Shown piece after piece: positions 8,653-17,952 of a stretch of 64,000 bases of DNA. A program made the translations under genes and the position numbers. The notes under the pieces were generated by a model. The model did not search any database and was not told the DNA's origin. It worked only from the letters and a program-made list of their open reading frames with translations. Source of the DNA: Alkalihalobacillus trypoxylicola (GTDB lineage Bacteria; Bacillota; Bacilli; Bacillales; Bacillaceae_D); NCBI RefSeq assembly GCF_001590785.1, contig NZ_LTAO01000036.1:127867-191866 (forward strand). The letters run 5' to 3'. Within the stretch, counting starts at the first letter, position 1; each line of letters starts with the position of its first letter.

Positions 8653-8979
8653 TTTAAAAACTCCTTCTCTCGTTTATTTTTTAATGTATCAACATTCTTA
8701 TCCTAAATATCTCCATTCACATTACAAAAATAGTTTGACCGATATTAACGTCATTATGCAATGCCTTGAATTCAAGATATTTATTTAAAAAAAGGGAATA
8801 AACCCTACAGACTGAATCATAGCATAAGACACTTAACTAAATCAACACAATTAACTTTATTTATGTAAGTAAATTTATTGACATATTCTTCCATTTTTTT
8901 ATATCCCCTCTTTCTATTTCGTACAAAATCCATTAGAATTGTAAATTATCATTGAATTAGACTTGAGGTAATAAATATT
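8653..8979. other. Divergent intergenic region, wrbA and exporter promoters
   Basis: AT-rich sequence of about 330 bases between two divergent start codons. It must hold both promoters, but no operator palindrome or riboswitch-like structure stands out by eye. Confidence 0.4.
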
Positions 8980-9996
8980 ATGCTTATACAAAAATGGATA
9001 CAGCCCTTCATTGGGAAAAGATTACTTAAAACAGGCTTAGCTGTTTTTATTACAGCTTGGATTTGCCAAATTCTCGATTTACCTGTTATTTTTGCCGTTA
9101 TAGCTGCTATTGTAACGATTGAGCCAACAGTATATGCATCTATAACAAAAGGAATCATTCGATTGCCAGCTGCGGCTATTGGTGCAGCTATTGCCATGAG
9201 TTTTGATTTTTTATTAGGACAAACTCCTTTGACATTTGCCCTATCTGCTTTTTTTACTATTTTAATTTGTCACAGACTAGGCTGGCATGATGCTATTATA
9301 GTATCGACACTTACAGCGGTTGCGATGATTCCTATGACAGACGACCAGTTCTTTCTTAGCTTTTTAACGAGAGTTGCAACAACCTCAATTGGAATAACCG
9401 TTTCAACTTTAGTAAATCTAATCATTTGGTCACCTAACTTTATTAAGGAAATTAGAAAAAGAAAGAAAGACCTTACCTCTGACATAAAGGAATTAATTAC
9501 CCAAAGCCTAAGAAATAAAAATTTAACCAAAACGAATAATGAAGATTTAAACCAAAAAGCAATGATTTTAACTGATAACCTTCAGCAAATTAATGAAATG
9601 CTAATATTACAACATGATGTTCATAAATTTAGAAAAAAAAAGCAAGACTTAAAAACCTTGTTTGAAATTGAACAGCAGGTCGAATTGATGCAGAAATTAG
9701 TCTTTCATAGTAAAAATATTATATCTTACTCCAATAAAGAAGTTTTACCTTCAGAAGATGCTCGTATTTTGGAAGAGGCTTGGTTGCTAATACAGGAAAG
9801 CTTTTATGATGATTCTTTAAAAATGGAGCTTAACCAAGTAAAAAAAGTTCGAACCGTTCTCTCACCATTAATTGAAAATCAAGCGACTGTATCCTTAAAA
9901 ATCGATAAAAGCACGATGATTTCTTTAGAACTGTTAAGCATTTATCATTTGCTTCTGGAATTTCAATATTCGAAAAATCATTCACAACAGGGATAA
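8980..9996 (+). CDS. Aromatic acid exporter family (ArAE_1, YqjA/YgaE-like) membrane protein
   Basis: A 338-residue protein. The first about 150 residues form several hydrophobic helices with the family pattern: LLKTGLAVFITAWICQ, IFAVIAAIVTIEPTVYAS, and RLPAAAIGAAIA. A cytoplasmic, largely helical C-terminal half follows, rich in Lys, Glu and Gln. This is the layout of the Bacillus ArAE_1/DUF939 family, thought to export aromatic acids or other organic anions; the substrate here is unknown. ATG at 8980 follows a purine-rich GAGGTAATA. R5 lies between its stop codon and the terminator at 10542. Confidence 0.8.
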   Translation: MLIQKWIQPFIGKRLLKTGLAVFITAWICQILDLPVIFAVIAAIVTIEPTVYASITKGIIRLPAAAIGAAIAMSFDFLLGQTPLTFALSAFFTILICHRLGWHDAIIVSTLTAVAMIPMTDDQFFLSFLTRVATTSIGITVSTLVNLIIWSPNFIKEIRKRKKDLTSDIKELITQSLRNKNLTKTNNEDLNQKAMILTDNLQQINEMLILQHDVHKFRKKKQDLKTLFEIEQQVELMQKLVFHSKNIISYSNKEVLPSEDARILEEAWLLIQESFYDDSLKMELNQVKKVRTVLSPLIENQATVSLKIDKSTMISLELLSIYHLLLEFQYSKNHSQQG

Positions 9997-10013
9997 AATG
10001 TTCATCTATTTGA

Positions 10014-10540
10014 AGCCACTTCATCCTTCTATCTTTTAGTGAAAACCGAGCGATTAGGTTTTTGATTTTCACTTTAGGTAGATGCTTTCCCAAGGGCTTG
10101 TCTTCAGCTAACTCTGACTATGCAGAGCGTCGTCAGAGTGGATCTTCACACTACTGCGCTCATCCTTTGGGAGTCACTACCTACCGTTTCAATCAACAAG
10201 CAAACCAACAAACATTCTAGACATCTTTTATAATGAATGTTCTGTGTCGTCCACTTCATCAACTTCATCAACTTCATCATTTCTACCTTATAATGAAAAC
10301 CGAGCGATTAGTTTTTTGATTTTCACTTTAGGTAGATGCTTTCCCAAGGGCTTGTCTTCAGCTAACTCTGACTATGCAGAGCGTCGTCAGAGTGGATCTT
10401 CACACTGCGCTGCGCTCATCGTTTGGGAGTCACTACCTACCGTTACAATCAACAAGCAAACCAACAAACATTCTAGACATTTTTTTATAATGAATGTTTG
10501 TTTATATTCACTTATAGAGCAATGATGAAATTCACTCATT
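10014..10540 (+). repeat. Family-1 dispersed element R5 (two tandem cores)
   Basis: Composite element with cores at about 10038-10197 and 10297-10450 and a full right-hand end at 10520-10539. At the junction the left-end sequence has expanded into three perfect copies of the 9-mer ACTTCATCA (10253-10279). It begins just after the exporter stop codon and ends just before a terminator, so it is predicted to be part of the exporter mRNA. Confidence 0.9.
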
Positions 10541-10541
10541 T

Positions 10542-10585
10542 AAAAGTCATTTAGACATAAACCGTTCTAAATGGCTTTGTTTTTT
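10542..10585 (+). terminator. Intrinsic terminator downstream of R5
   Basis: AAAGTCATTTAGA pairs with TCTAAATGGCTTT (one G-T wobble) and is followed by a run of six T on the plus strand. The only plus-strand gene upstream is the ArAE-type exporter, 546 bases away across R5. Confidence 0.75.
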
Positions 10586-10678
10586 ATCCAAAAAATAAAT
10601 TGTAAGCTTGATATAATTCGTACATTTTTCTGCTTCCTTATTTATAGAAAAAAATTGTTACTGTATAATTCAATTATA

Positions 10679-10692
10679 ATAAAGCGTTTTCA
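10679..10692 (+). promoter_or_regulatory. Possible cre (CcpA) site upstream of the yesN-like gene
   Basis: ATAAAGCGTTTTCA matches the cre consensus TGWAANCGNTNWCA at 12 of 14 positions. It overlaps or immediately follows a TATAAT box (10675-10680) and lies 23 bases before the TTG start, a position suited to carbon catabolite repression. Confidence 0.5.
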
Positions 10693-10714
10693 TGAGAAGG
10701 AAGGGTGATTTACC

Positions 10715-12265
10715 TTGACCATTTGGAATCCAATTAAGGTGCTTATTGTAGATGATGAAACGTTGATTAGACAAGGAATTAAACATCTGATTGATTGGGA
10801 AAAAGAGGGCTTTACGATTATTGGTGAAGCAGCAAATGGAAAGGAAGCTCTTGAATTAATAGAATATGAACAGCCACATATTGTTATAACAGATATCATT
10901 ATGCCCCTAATGGATGGTAAGGAATTAACAAAAATAATCAAGAAACAATTTCCACATATTGCAGTAGTCATATTGAGCAGCTTTGGGGAATTTGACTATG
11001 TCAGGTCAAGCTTTCAAAATGGAGTGTTTGACTACATTTTGAAGCCTAAGCTAGAAAAAGAAAGTTTTATCCAAATCATGCATAAGGCCTCTAATCACCT
11101 ACCTCAAATAGCTGAAGATGTGAAAGAAGATCAACAACCCGTTCATTCATATGTCGAACAGCTATTAGAAGGTCTTGTTACCGGCTTTAATCCAGAGCTT
11201 AATGAGGAAATCGTAAAAGATTCACTTCCTCATTCCTATTATTATCTAATTGGCTTTAAAATACGGGACTTTGGCAGAGATCAATCGGTACAGTTTGTAG
11301 AAGGTATAAAGAAAAAAATTAGTTCAGCACTAATTACGTCCTTTTCATTTATACCCTATAAGCATTATTTTCTAAAAAGTGAAAAAGAGACTCTGTTCGC
11401 TTTGGTCAATATTAACGAAGAGCTTAGTTTTACCTCTCATATTAAAGCTCTTTCAATAATAACGAAAGAAGATTGTAGACTTGCAATAAGTGAACCATTT
11501 TCCAATCTACAGCGTTTAAAGGATGTTTATCAGCAATTAAATCGAATATCGGAACAATTCTTTTTTTCTCCAGAACGCATCCTTTTGTTTGAAAAAGAAT
11601 GGCAAAGTGAAGCAACACAATCCGTTACCTTTCATTTAGACGATTTTCTTAATCAATTAAAACAAGAGGATTTTGACATAGCCTTTCAAGATTTAAAAAC
11701 ATATCTTGATTTCTTACTTCATGATCCAAAGACGAATGTTCATGAATTTAAATCATTTTTAAACAATATTCTCTTTAACGTCATCATTCTTCTCAAAAAC
11801 TTAGAGTATGAAGTGTCTTCATTAGAAACGGATAAATATAAATATATAACCTCTATTGATCAAGCTAATGATGTCACTGAGACCCTTGAAATCTTAAATG
11901 ATTTTATAAAAAGTGTGTCAACCCTTTCTACACGTAAGGGCTATAACAAAAACATTCAAAATTTAATGAACTATATTCATTCTCATTATATGAAACCTTT
12001 GACGTTAACGAATGTAGCGAAGCATTTTCATTTTAATCCTTCGTATCTTTCAAATCTATTCGCTACCCATAATAAAGAGAGTTTTATAGAATACTTGAAT
12101 AAAATTCGAATTAATGAAGCTAAAAAGCTTCTAAGAAAGAACGGATTAACTATAGCAGAAATAAGTGAAACAGTCGGTTATTCTGATCACAGTTATTTTT
12201 GCAAAGTGTTCAAAAAAAAGACCGGATTCTCTCCGAGTAAATATAAGAAAAAACACTTAGGATAG
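10715..12265 (+). CDS. YesN-type response regulator with AraC C-terminal domain
   Basis: A 516-residue protein. Residues 8-125 form a receiver domain with acidic Asp13/Asp14, phospho-acceptor Asp60 (VITDIIMP) and Lys110 (YILKPK). A long linker follows, then an AraC-type double helix-turn-helix over the last about 100 residues (TLTNVAKHFHFNPSYLSNLF; AEISETVGYSDHSYFCKVFK). It is the DNA-binding half of a YesM/YesN pair controlling the adjacent sugar importer. The start is TTG at 10715, set by GGAAGGGTGA five bases upstream. The kinase gene follows 10 bases downstream. Confidence 0.9.
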   Translation: MTIWNPIKVLIVDDETLIRQGIKHLIDWEKEGFTIIGEAANGKEALELIEYEQPHIVITDIIMPLMDGKELTKIIKKQFPHIAVVILSSFGEFDYVRSSFQNGVFDYILKPKLEKESFIQIMHKASNHLPQIAEDVKEDQQPVHSYVEQLLEGLVTGFNPELNEEIVKDSLPHSYYYLIGFKIRDFGRDQSVQFVEGIKKKISSALITSFSFIPYKHYFLKSEKETLFALVNINEELSFTSHIKALSIITKEDCRLAISEPFSNLQRLKDVYQQLNRISEQFFFSPERILLFEKEWQSEATQSVTFHLDDFLNQLKQEDFDIAFQDLKTYLDFLLHDPKTNVHEFKSFLNNILFNVIILLKNLEYEVSSLETDKYKYITSIDQANDVTETLEILNDFIKSVSTLSTRKGYNKNIQNLMNYIHSHYMKPLTLTNVAKHFHFNPSYLSNLFATHNKESFIEYLNKIRINEAKKLLRKNGLTIAEISETVGYSDHSYFCKVFKKKTGFSPSKYKKKHLG

Positions 12266-12275
12266 GAGTCATCTC

Positions 12276-14045
12276 ATGCAGCTAATCCTACAAAAAGTAA
12301 GACAGAATAGTTTATTTTTCAAGCTATTCTCCCTTACTTTCATTATTGTCATTTCGGTCTCTTTTGCGATTTCCTTAACCTCTCTTCGAATGTCAGAGCG
12401 GCTTTTTGTTGATACATTTTGTATTACAAATGCAAAAGTAATCGAACAAATTAAAGAAAACTTTGAGTCGTTTAATTATTCAGTCGTTCTTGCTGCAAAT
12501 AGCCTTCACCAAAATATCATTGTCAAAGATGCCTTATCTGGTGAGTATTCTAATTCTGAAATGATGAATGTTTATTATTTGCTTCACTCTTCTATGGAGC
12601 AAATAAAAACTTATCTAGATACATATGATGCGAGCATCATGATTACAGGAATGAATTCAGTCAGCTTTTCTACTGATCGGACGTTTTGGCCTTTTACTGA
12701 TGAAGAGTGGATGGAACACGAAGTTTACCAAAAGACTTTAGATAAGCAGGGACAGCTTATGTATCAGCACATCCAAATCGAAAACAGAAATCAAGATTTG
12801 GAACAAATGATTATTGCTTCAAAAGCATTAACAGACCGGACATCAGGAGTTCATTACGGTTCTGTCTATTTTTCTATAAAAGAAAGTGATTTTAGAAAAT
12901 TCTATTCAAATGTAACAAGTCCCGGAAATGATATTTTTCTCATTAATCAAAAAGGCGATTTAATCTCAACCAATCGTTCTGAATTAATAGGATCTAACTC
13001 ACCAGAGCTACTAACCTTAATAGAGGAAATGACAGAATCTCAAGAAAATTATATGGAAAGTGATTTTATGGGTAAGAAGCAAATTATTTTAACGGAATAT
13101 CTCCCTTTTTTCGATATGTATATTATTAATACGATCGATCGTGAAATGCTAAACCATGCCATTATTGATAAAAAAAGCATAGCATTAGTTAGCGTGGGGA
13201 TTGTCGTTATTGCTTTAATTATCATTTTCTTTCTTTCTAAAAGAATGACGAATTCTTTATCTTCACTCGTTAAGCATATAGGGAAAACGTCAAAAACAGG
13301 ATTTATTCAGTATGCACCAATAGATGGTACGTACGAAACAAGACAAATCGGAAATGCTTTTAACTCCATGTTGGATGAATTGCATCGATATGTTGATGAG
13401 CAAGTCATATCGCAAAAGAAAATACGTCAGGCTGAATTAGCCGCTTTACAGCAGCAAATTAATCCACACTTTCTCTATAATACATTGACCTCAATTAAGT
13501 TTCTAATTCAACAAGGTAGTAAAGAAGAGGCGATCGATACGATCCATTCGTTGATCTCATTATTACAGAATACATTAGGTAATGTTAGCGAGACCGTCTC
13601 GATAGAGCAAGAAATAGAAAACCTTAAAAATTATGTCCTGATTAACCAAAAAAGATATGGCAATCGCATTTCTGTCAATTATTTTGTTGAACAAGATTCT
13701 GATTCTTATTTAATTCCTAAGTTAATACTTCAGCCTTTTGTTGAAAATGCCTTCTTTCATGGATTTAATCAAAAACAAAATGGTTCAATAACGATTATGA
13801 TTTGGAAGGAAAATGAGCTTTTGCTTTGTGAAATTATCGATAATGGAGATGGTATGGATATCGCCCCCTCTGACGCGCTCCCCTCTAAGAAGAAAAAAAA
13901 GCATCAATTTTCTGGAATCGGGATCCGAAATGTTCATGAGCGTCTACAAATGCTTTATGGAGAGACATACGGGGTTGAGATGACAAGCTCTCTTGGTGAA
14001 TGGACGAAAGTCCGAATATGCCTTCCTGCCAACAAAGAACAATAA
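12276..14045 (+). CDS. YesM-type sensor histidine kinase
   Basis: A 589-residue kinase. Transmembrane helices at about residues 15-36 and 300-322 enclose an extracytoplasmic sensor of about 260 residues. A HAMP-like segment follows, then the His_kinase (LytS/YesM) motif QQINPHFLYNTL with the phospho-acceptor His near 396, and a GHKL ATPase domain with VENAFFHGF and IDNGDGMD, ending in GIGIRNVHERL. It probably senses an extracellular sugar, or the binding protein encoded next to it, and phosphorylates the YesN-like partner. A good ribosome binding site (ATAGGAG) precedes ATG. Confidence 0.9.
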   Translation: MQLILQKVRQNSLFFKLFSLTFIIVISVSFAISLTSLRMSERLFVDTFCITNAKVIEQIKENFESFNYSVVLAANSLHQNIIVKDALSGEYSNSEMMNVYYLLHSSMEQIKTYLDTYDASIMITGMNSVSFSTDRTFWPFTDEEWMEHEVYQKTLDKQGQLMYQHIQIENRNQDLEQMIIASKALTDRTSGVHYGSVYFSIKESDFRKFYSNVTSPGNDIFLINQKGDLISTNRSELIGSNSPELLTLIEEMTESQENYMESDFMGKKQIILTEYLPFFDMYIINTIDREMLNHAIIDKKSIALVSVGIVVIALIIIFFLSKRMTNSLSSLVKHIGKTSKTGFIQYAPIDGTYETRQIGNAFNSMLDELHRYVDEQVISQKKIRQAELAALQQQINPHFLYNTLTSIKFLIQQGSKEEAIDTIHSLISLLQNTLGNVSETVSIEQEIENLKNYVLINQKRYGNRISVNYFVEQDSDSYLIPKLILQPFVENAFFHGFNQKQNGSITIMIWKENELLLCEIIDNGDGMDIAPSDALPSKKKKKHQFSGIGIRNVHERLQMLYGETYGVEMTSSLGEWTKVRICLPANKEQ

Positions 14046-14177
14046 ATATTATAAAAAACCTAACAAAAAAACAAATTTAATGCATCCTTTTTCATTAAGC
14101 TAAAATATGAACAAATACATAAAAAAAATGTCCTAACAGTCTGATTTCAGTAAATGCTAGCATACAATTACAGCCTA

Positions 14178-14191
14178 AGAAAACGCTTACA
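14178..14191 (+). promoter_or_regulatory. Probable cre (CcpA) site upstream of the sugar-binding lipoprotein gene
   Basis: AGAAAACGCTTACA matches TGWAANCGNTNWCA at 13 of 14 positions. It lies 25 bases before the start of the binding-protein gene and would allow repression of the importer in the presence of preferred sugars. Confidence 0.6.
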
Positions 14192-14215
14192 ACATAAAGA
14201 AAAGGGGACTTGAAT

Positions 14216-15541
14216 ATGAAAAAAATGATGATGGCTTGCTTCTCCATTTGCTTATTATTTATTGTTGTTGCTTGTTCTTCTGGAAATTCGGACACTACAA
14301 GCAATGAAGGCTCTACAGGAGATCAGGAGGATGAAAATCAATCAAGTAGTGTTGATGAAATTACGATTTGGGCATGGGATCCGAACTTTAATATCGCAGC
14401 TCTCGAGTTAGCAAAAGATACCTATGCTGAGGAAAACGCTGATGTAAACATTAACATAGTCGAAAGTGCACAAGATGACATTATTCAACGACTAAACACG
14501 ATTTTAAGCTCTGGTTCTACAAGTGGACTACCTCATATCGTATTAATAGAAGATTATCGAGCACAAGGCTTTTTACAATCGTACCCAGATTCTTTTCATG
14601 AAATTACAGGTGCTTATGAATTAGATAACTTTGCTCCTTATAAAATTGCACCAACAAGCATAGATGATGCTAATTATGGATTGCCTTTTGACACTGGTGT
14701 AGCCGGCTTGTATGTTCGTACCGATTATTTTGAAGAAGCAGGATATTCTGTAGAAGACTTACAAAGCTTAGATTGGAACGAATATATTGAAATTGGAAAG
14801 GAAATAAAAGAAGCAACGGGAAAATATCTTTTAACGTTAGAACCGAATAATTTATCTCAGCTGCGTATGATGATTCAAACAAACGGTGGCTGGTATGTAG
14901 AAGAAGATGGTGTTACTCCATACCTTGCTGATAATGAAGACTTGAAAATAGCCTTCGAGGTTTATAAGACACTCATTGACGAAGATTTAGCAAAGCCTAT
15001 TTCAGATTGGAGTCAATTTGTTGCAGGATTTAATAGCGGCGAAGTAGCCTCTGTTCCGACTGGAAATTGGATTACTCCTTCTGTTACAGCCGAAGAATCA
15101 CAATCTGGTGATTGGGCCGTTGTCCCTTTCCCTACCTTACCTGGTGTAGAAAGCTCGATTCCAGCTACTAACTTAGGTGGAAGCTCATGGTATGTACTCA
15201 ATATTGATGGAAAAGAGGATGCAACTGATTTCTTAGCTAAAACATTTGGTTCAAATGACCAATTATACGAAGATTTGCTAAATGAAATTGGAGCAATCGG
15301 TACCTATTTGCCAGCTTCTCAGAATGATGCTTACCAATCAGAAGTTGAGTTTTTTGGAAATCAAAGTATTTATGCTGACTTTGCTAAATGGTCAGAACTT
15401 ATTCCACAAGTAAACTACGGTATTCACACTTATTCTATTGAGGATATTTTAGTCGTAGAAATGCAAAATTACTTAAATGGAAAAGATATCGATCAAGCCT
15501 TACAGGATGCTCAAGTTCAGGCGGAAACTCAAATTAGGTAA
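14216..15541 (+). CDS. ABC sugar-binding lipoprotein (family 1 solute-binding protein)
   Basis: The protein starts MKKMMMACFS and has a lipoprotein signal ending in the lipobox IVVAC, followed by a Ser/Asp/Glu-rich linker. The rest has the family 1 sugar-binding pattern: EITIWAWDP, a DIIQRLNTILSSG segment, GLPFDTGVAGLYVRTDYFEEAG, and the later GEVASVPTGNW region. It binds oligosaccharide outside the membrane for the two permeases downstream. A TTG at 14210 is too close to AAAGGGGA; ATG at 14216 is seven bases away and is used. The 3' hairpin at 15549 separates it from the permease genes. Confidence 0.9.
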   Translation: MKKMMMACFSICLLFIVVACSSGNSDTTSNEGSTGDQEDENQSSSVDEITIWAWDPNFNIAALELAKDTYAEENADVNINIVESAQDDIIQRLNTILSSGSTSGLPHIVLIEDYRAQGFLQSYPDSFHEITGAYELDNFAPYKIAPTSIDDANYGLPFDTGVAGLYVRTDYFEEAGYSVEDLQSLDWNEYIEIGKEIKEATGKYLLTLEPNNLSQLRMMIQTNGGWYVEEDGVTPYLADNEDLKIAFEVYKTLIDEDLAKPISDWSQFVAGFNSGEVASVPTGNWITPSVTAEESQSGDWAVVPFPTLPGVESSIPATNLGGSSWYVLNIDGKEDATDFLAKTFGSNDQLYEDLLNEIGAIGTYLPASQNDAYQSEVEFFGNQSIYADFAKWSELIPQVNYGIHTYSIEDILVVEMQNYLNGKDIDQALQDAQVQAETQIR

Positions 15542-15548
15542 AAAAATG

Positions 15549-15600
15549 AGGAGCTCCATTATCACTTAAAAAGGTGAATGATTGAAGCTCCTTTTTTTTA
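15549..15600 (+). terminator. Hairpin with T-run between binding-protein and permease genes
   Basis: AGGAGCT pairs with AGCTCCT, with an inner stem formed by CATTATCACTT and AGGTGAATG, and is followed by eight T. Such partial terminators between a binding-protein gene and its permeases lower permease expression and stabilise the upstream message. Confidence 0.7.
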
Positions 15601-15618
15601 ATGTAGGGAGTGTGCAAA

Positions 15619-16557
15619 ATGGAAATCACAAAAACGAATACTAAAAATAAGGAGTATCAAAAACCTCCATCCAAAAAGCTACCCAGTAAATTAATGCTAA
15701 AAAGCAAATTAACTGGTTGGCTATTTATCTCTATTTCGGTTTTACTCATCTCAGTCTTCTATTTTTACCCAATGGGTCAAGCACTCATTCTTTCTTTTCA
15801 ATCGGGAATAGGAAATAATTTAGAATTCGTAGGTTTTGATAATTATCTAAGGTTATTAAATGACCCAACCTTCAAAGCAGCTTTAACGAATACAGTCATT
15901 TTCCTTTTATTTCAAGTACCTATTATGATTTTATTAGCTTTAATCATTTCCGTCTTATTAAATGACCAAAAGCTGATGGCTAGAGGCTGGTTTCGAACAG
16001 CTATTTTCTTACCATGTGTGACTTCTTTAGTCGCTTATTCCGTAATTTTTAAATATTTATTCAGTACGGATGGATTCATTAATTTAATGCTTTCGAATCT
16101 ATCTATTATTTCACAGCCTATAAATTGGTTAACCGATCCTTTTTGGGCGAAGGTAACGATTATTATTGCGATCACCTGGAGATGGACCGGTTATAATATG
16201 ATATTTTATTTATCTGCATTACAGAATATTGATAAATCAATCTATGAAGCCGCTAAAATTGATGGAGCATCTGCTTTGCAGCAATTTTTTAAGATTACGA
16301 TTCCGATGCTTAAGCCTATCATTTTATTCACTTCTATTATATCAACGATTGGTACCTTACAGCTCTTTGATGAGGTCATGAACATAACCGGCGGTGGACC
16401 AGGAAATTCAACAGTTACGATTTCTCAATATATTTATAATCTCTCTTTTAAATATACTCCAGACTTTGGTTATGCAGCGACTGTTTCCTATGCAATCGTT
16501 ATACTCATTGTTTTCTTTTCAATACTTCAATTCAGAGTAGCAGGTGATAAAACATGA
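15619..16557 (+). CDS. ABC sugar permease (MalF-type)
   Basis: A carbohydrate ABC inner-membrane protein with about six helices. The cytoplasmic coupling motif EAAKIDGASALQQFFKITIPML is present, and the family segment GGGPGNSTVTISQYIYN follows near the C-terminus. The basic N-terminal tail (residues 1-35, many Lys) precedes the first helix at about 36-56. A GTG at 15610 lies inside the ribosome binding site TAGGGAGTG, so ATG at 15619 is chosen. The gene overlaps the next permease by four bases (ATGA), implying coupled translation and a heterodimer. Confidence 0.9.
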   Translation: MEITKTNTKNKEYQKPPSKKLPSKLMLKSKLTGWLFISISVLLISVFYFYPMGQALILSFQSGIGNNLEFVGFDNYLRLLNDPTFKAALTNTVIFLLFQVPIMILLALIISVLLNDQKLMARGWFRTAIFLPCVTSLVAYSVIFKYLFSTDGFINLMLSNLSIISQPINWLTDPFWAKVTIIIAITWRWTGYNMIFYLSALQNIDKSIYEAAKIDGASALQQFFKITIPMLKPIILFTSIISTIGTLQLFDEVMNITGGGPGNSTVTISQYIYNLSFKYTPDFGYAATVSYAIVILIVFFSILQFRVAGDKT

Positions 16558-17378
16558 TTAAACTTAGAAGATTGGCCATCTATCTTGTACTTTCATTCAT
16601 TTCAATGATTTCTATTTTTCCTTTCTTTTGGATGATTGTGAGTGCAACTAATCGTTCTGTTGACGTTACCCAAGGAAGGCTATTACCTGGAACACACTTA
16701 CTCGAAAATTTCCAAACATTATTATCTACTGTAGATATTGTCAATGCTTTACTAAATTCATTATTTATAGCGGGAGCTACAACGATTCTCTCTCTATTCA
16801 TTTCTTCGATTGCAGGATATGCATTTGAGATTTATCGAAGTAAAACAAAAGATGTTATCTTTAATATTCTACTTCTTTCAATGATGATTCCTTTTGCTGC
16901 CTTAATGGTGCCGTTATTTAGAATGTTTGGTACAGTTGGTGTATATATCCCATTTATTGGAGTGGATACCTTCTCAGCTGTTATATTCCCTACTTTAGCA
17001 ACAGCATTTTTAATTTTCTTCTTTAGACAGAGCAGCAAAATGTTTGCTAAGGAGCTATTAGAAGCTGGTCGTATTGATGGATTATCCGAGCCTGGTTTAT
17101 TTTTTCGTATCTATGTACCTACGATGAAAACCACTTACTCAGCTGCAGCAATAATCACGTTTATGACTAGCTGGAACAATTATTTATGGCCGTTAGTCAT
17201 TTTACAATCACCAAATAAACAAACAATTCCATTACTGATTTCAAACTTAGGCTCAAGCTATTCTCCTGATTATGGAGTCATCATGCTCGCAATCGTAATA
17301 GCCACTTTACCGACCGCATTAATTTTCTTTATTATGCAAAAGCATTTTGTCGCAGGAATGATGGGGTCTATTAAATAA
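16554..17378 (+). CDS. ABC sugar permease (MalG-type)
   Basis: A 274-residue permease with six predicted helices, the N-terminal FPFFWMIVSATN segment and the coupling motif EAGRIDGLSEPGLFFRIYVP, ending in FVAGMMGSIK, as in MalG-like proteins. It pairs with the upstream permease. No ATPase gene follows, so the importer probably uses a shared MsmX/UgpC-type ATPase encoded elsewhere, as is usual for family 1 sugar importers of Bacilli. Confidence 0.9.
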   Translation: MIKLRRLAIYLVLSFISMISIFPFFWMIVSATNRSVDVTQGRLLPGTHLLENFQTLLSTVDIVNALLNSLFIAGATTILSLFISSIAGYAFEIYRSKTKDVIFNILLLSMMIPFAALMVPLFRMFGTVGVYIPFIGVDTFSAVIFPTLATAFLIFFFRQSSKMFAKELLEAGRIDGLSEPGLFFRIYVPTMKTTYSAAAIITFMTSWNNYLWPLVILQSPNKQTIPLLISNLGSSYSPDYGVIMLAIVIATLPTALIFFIMQKHFVAGMMGSIK

Positions 17379-17952
17379 AGACTTAATAGTTTAAAATAGT
17401 TGAATCATTCTTAAGTCATCTACACTCTTAAAGGCTGGGATTAACGTATTATAAAGAACTTCACATATGTTAGATTCCCAGCTGATCACCTTTTATAAAA
17501 AATCTACCGGTTCAACAGAACCCTCCTTCTTTTTACAAGTAGGAGGGTTCATTGTTCGTTATTTCAGTATGCAGCCGGTACACATCATTTCAAGTTTCGT
17601 TACATAATGTGTTAAAAAATAGGTTTTGATCTACACTCGTTGAATTTGAAGATTCTCTATTAAATCCGAAACCTAGTATATACAAGACTCGTAGACTTCA
17701 GTAGATGAAGTGTTCATACTATAATCGCTATTTTGAATGTCTCAGCATCTTACATCTAGGTGCCCTCATACATGTGATTGGTTAAGGTACCTTTTTTAAC
17801 TTTCAATAATCAACAATTTCTTACAATATTCTCTATTTCCAATTCTAAACAGCCATTATCTTTTTTAAAAAATTTGTCATTATTAGCAAAAATGTTATTA
17901 TAAAGTCGATATATATATAGAATTTGAATGGAAGAGTAAAAAGGGGAATGAA
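17379..17952. other. Intergenic region with two hairpins
   Basis: About 570 bases with no gene. An inverted repeat GCTGGGA/TCCCAGC with a long loop spans 17433-17483, and GAACCCTCCT/AGGAGGGTTC spans 17518-17550; either could end the permease transcript. The second resembles the terminal hairpin of the family-2 repeats elsewhere in the window. The remaining sequence to 17952 is AT-rich and carries the promoter of the next gene. Confidence 0.5.
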
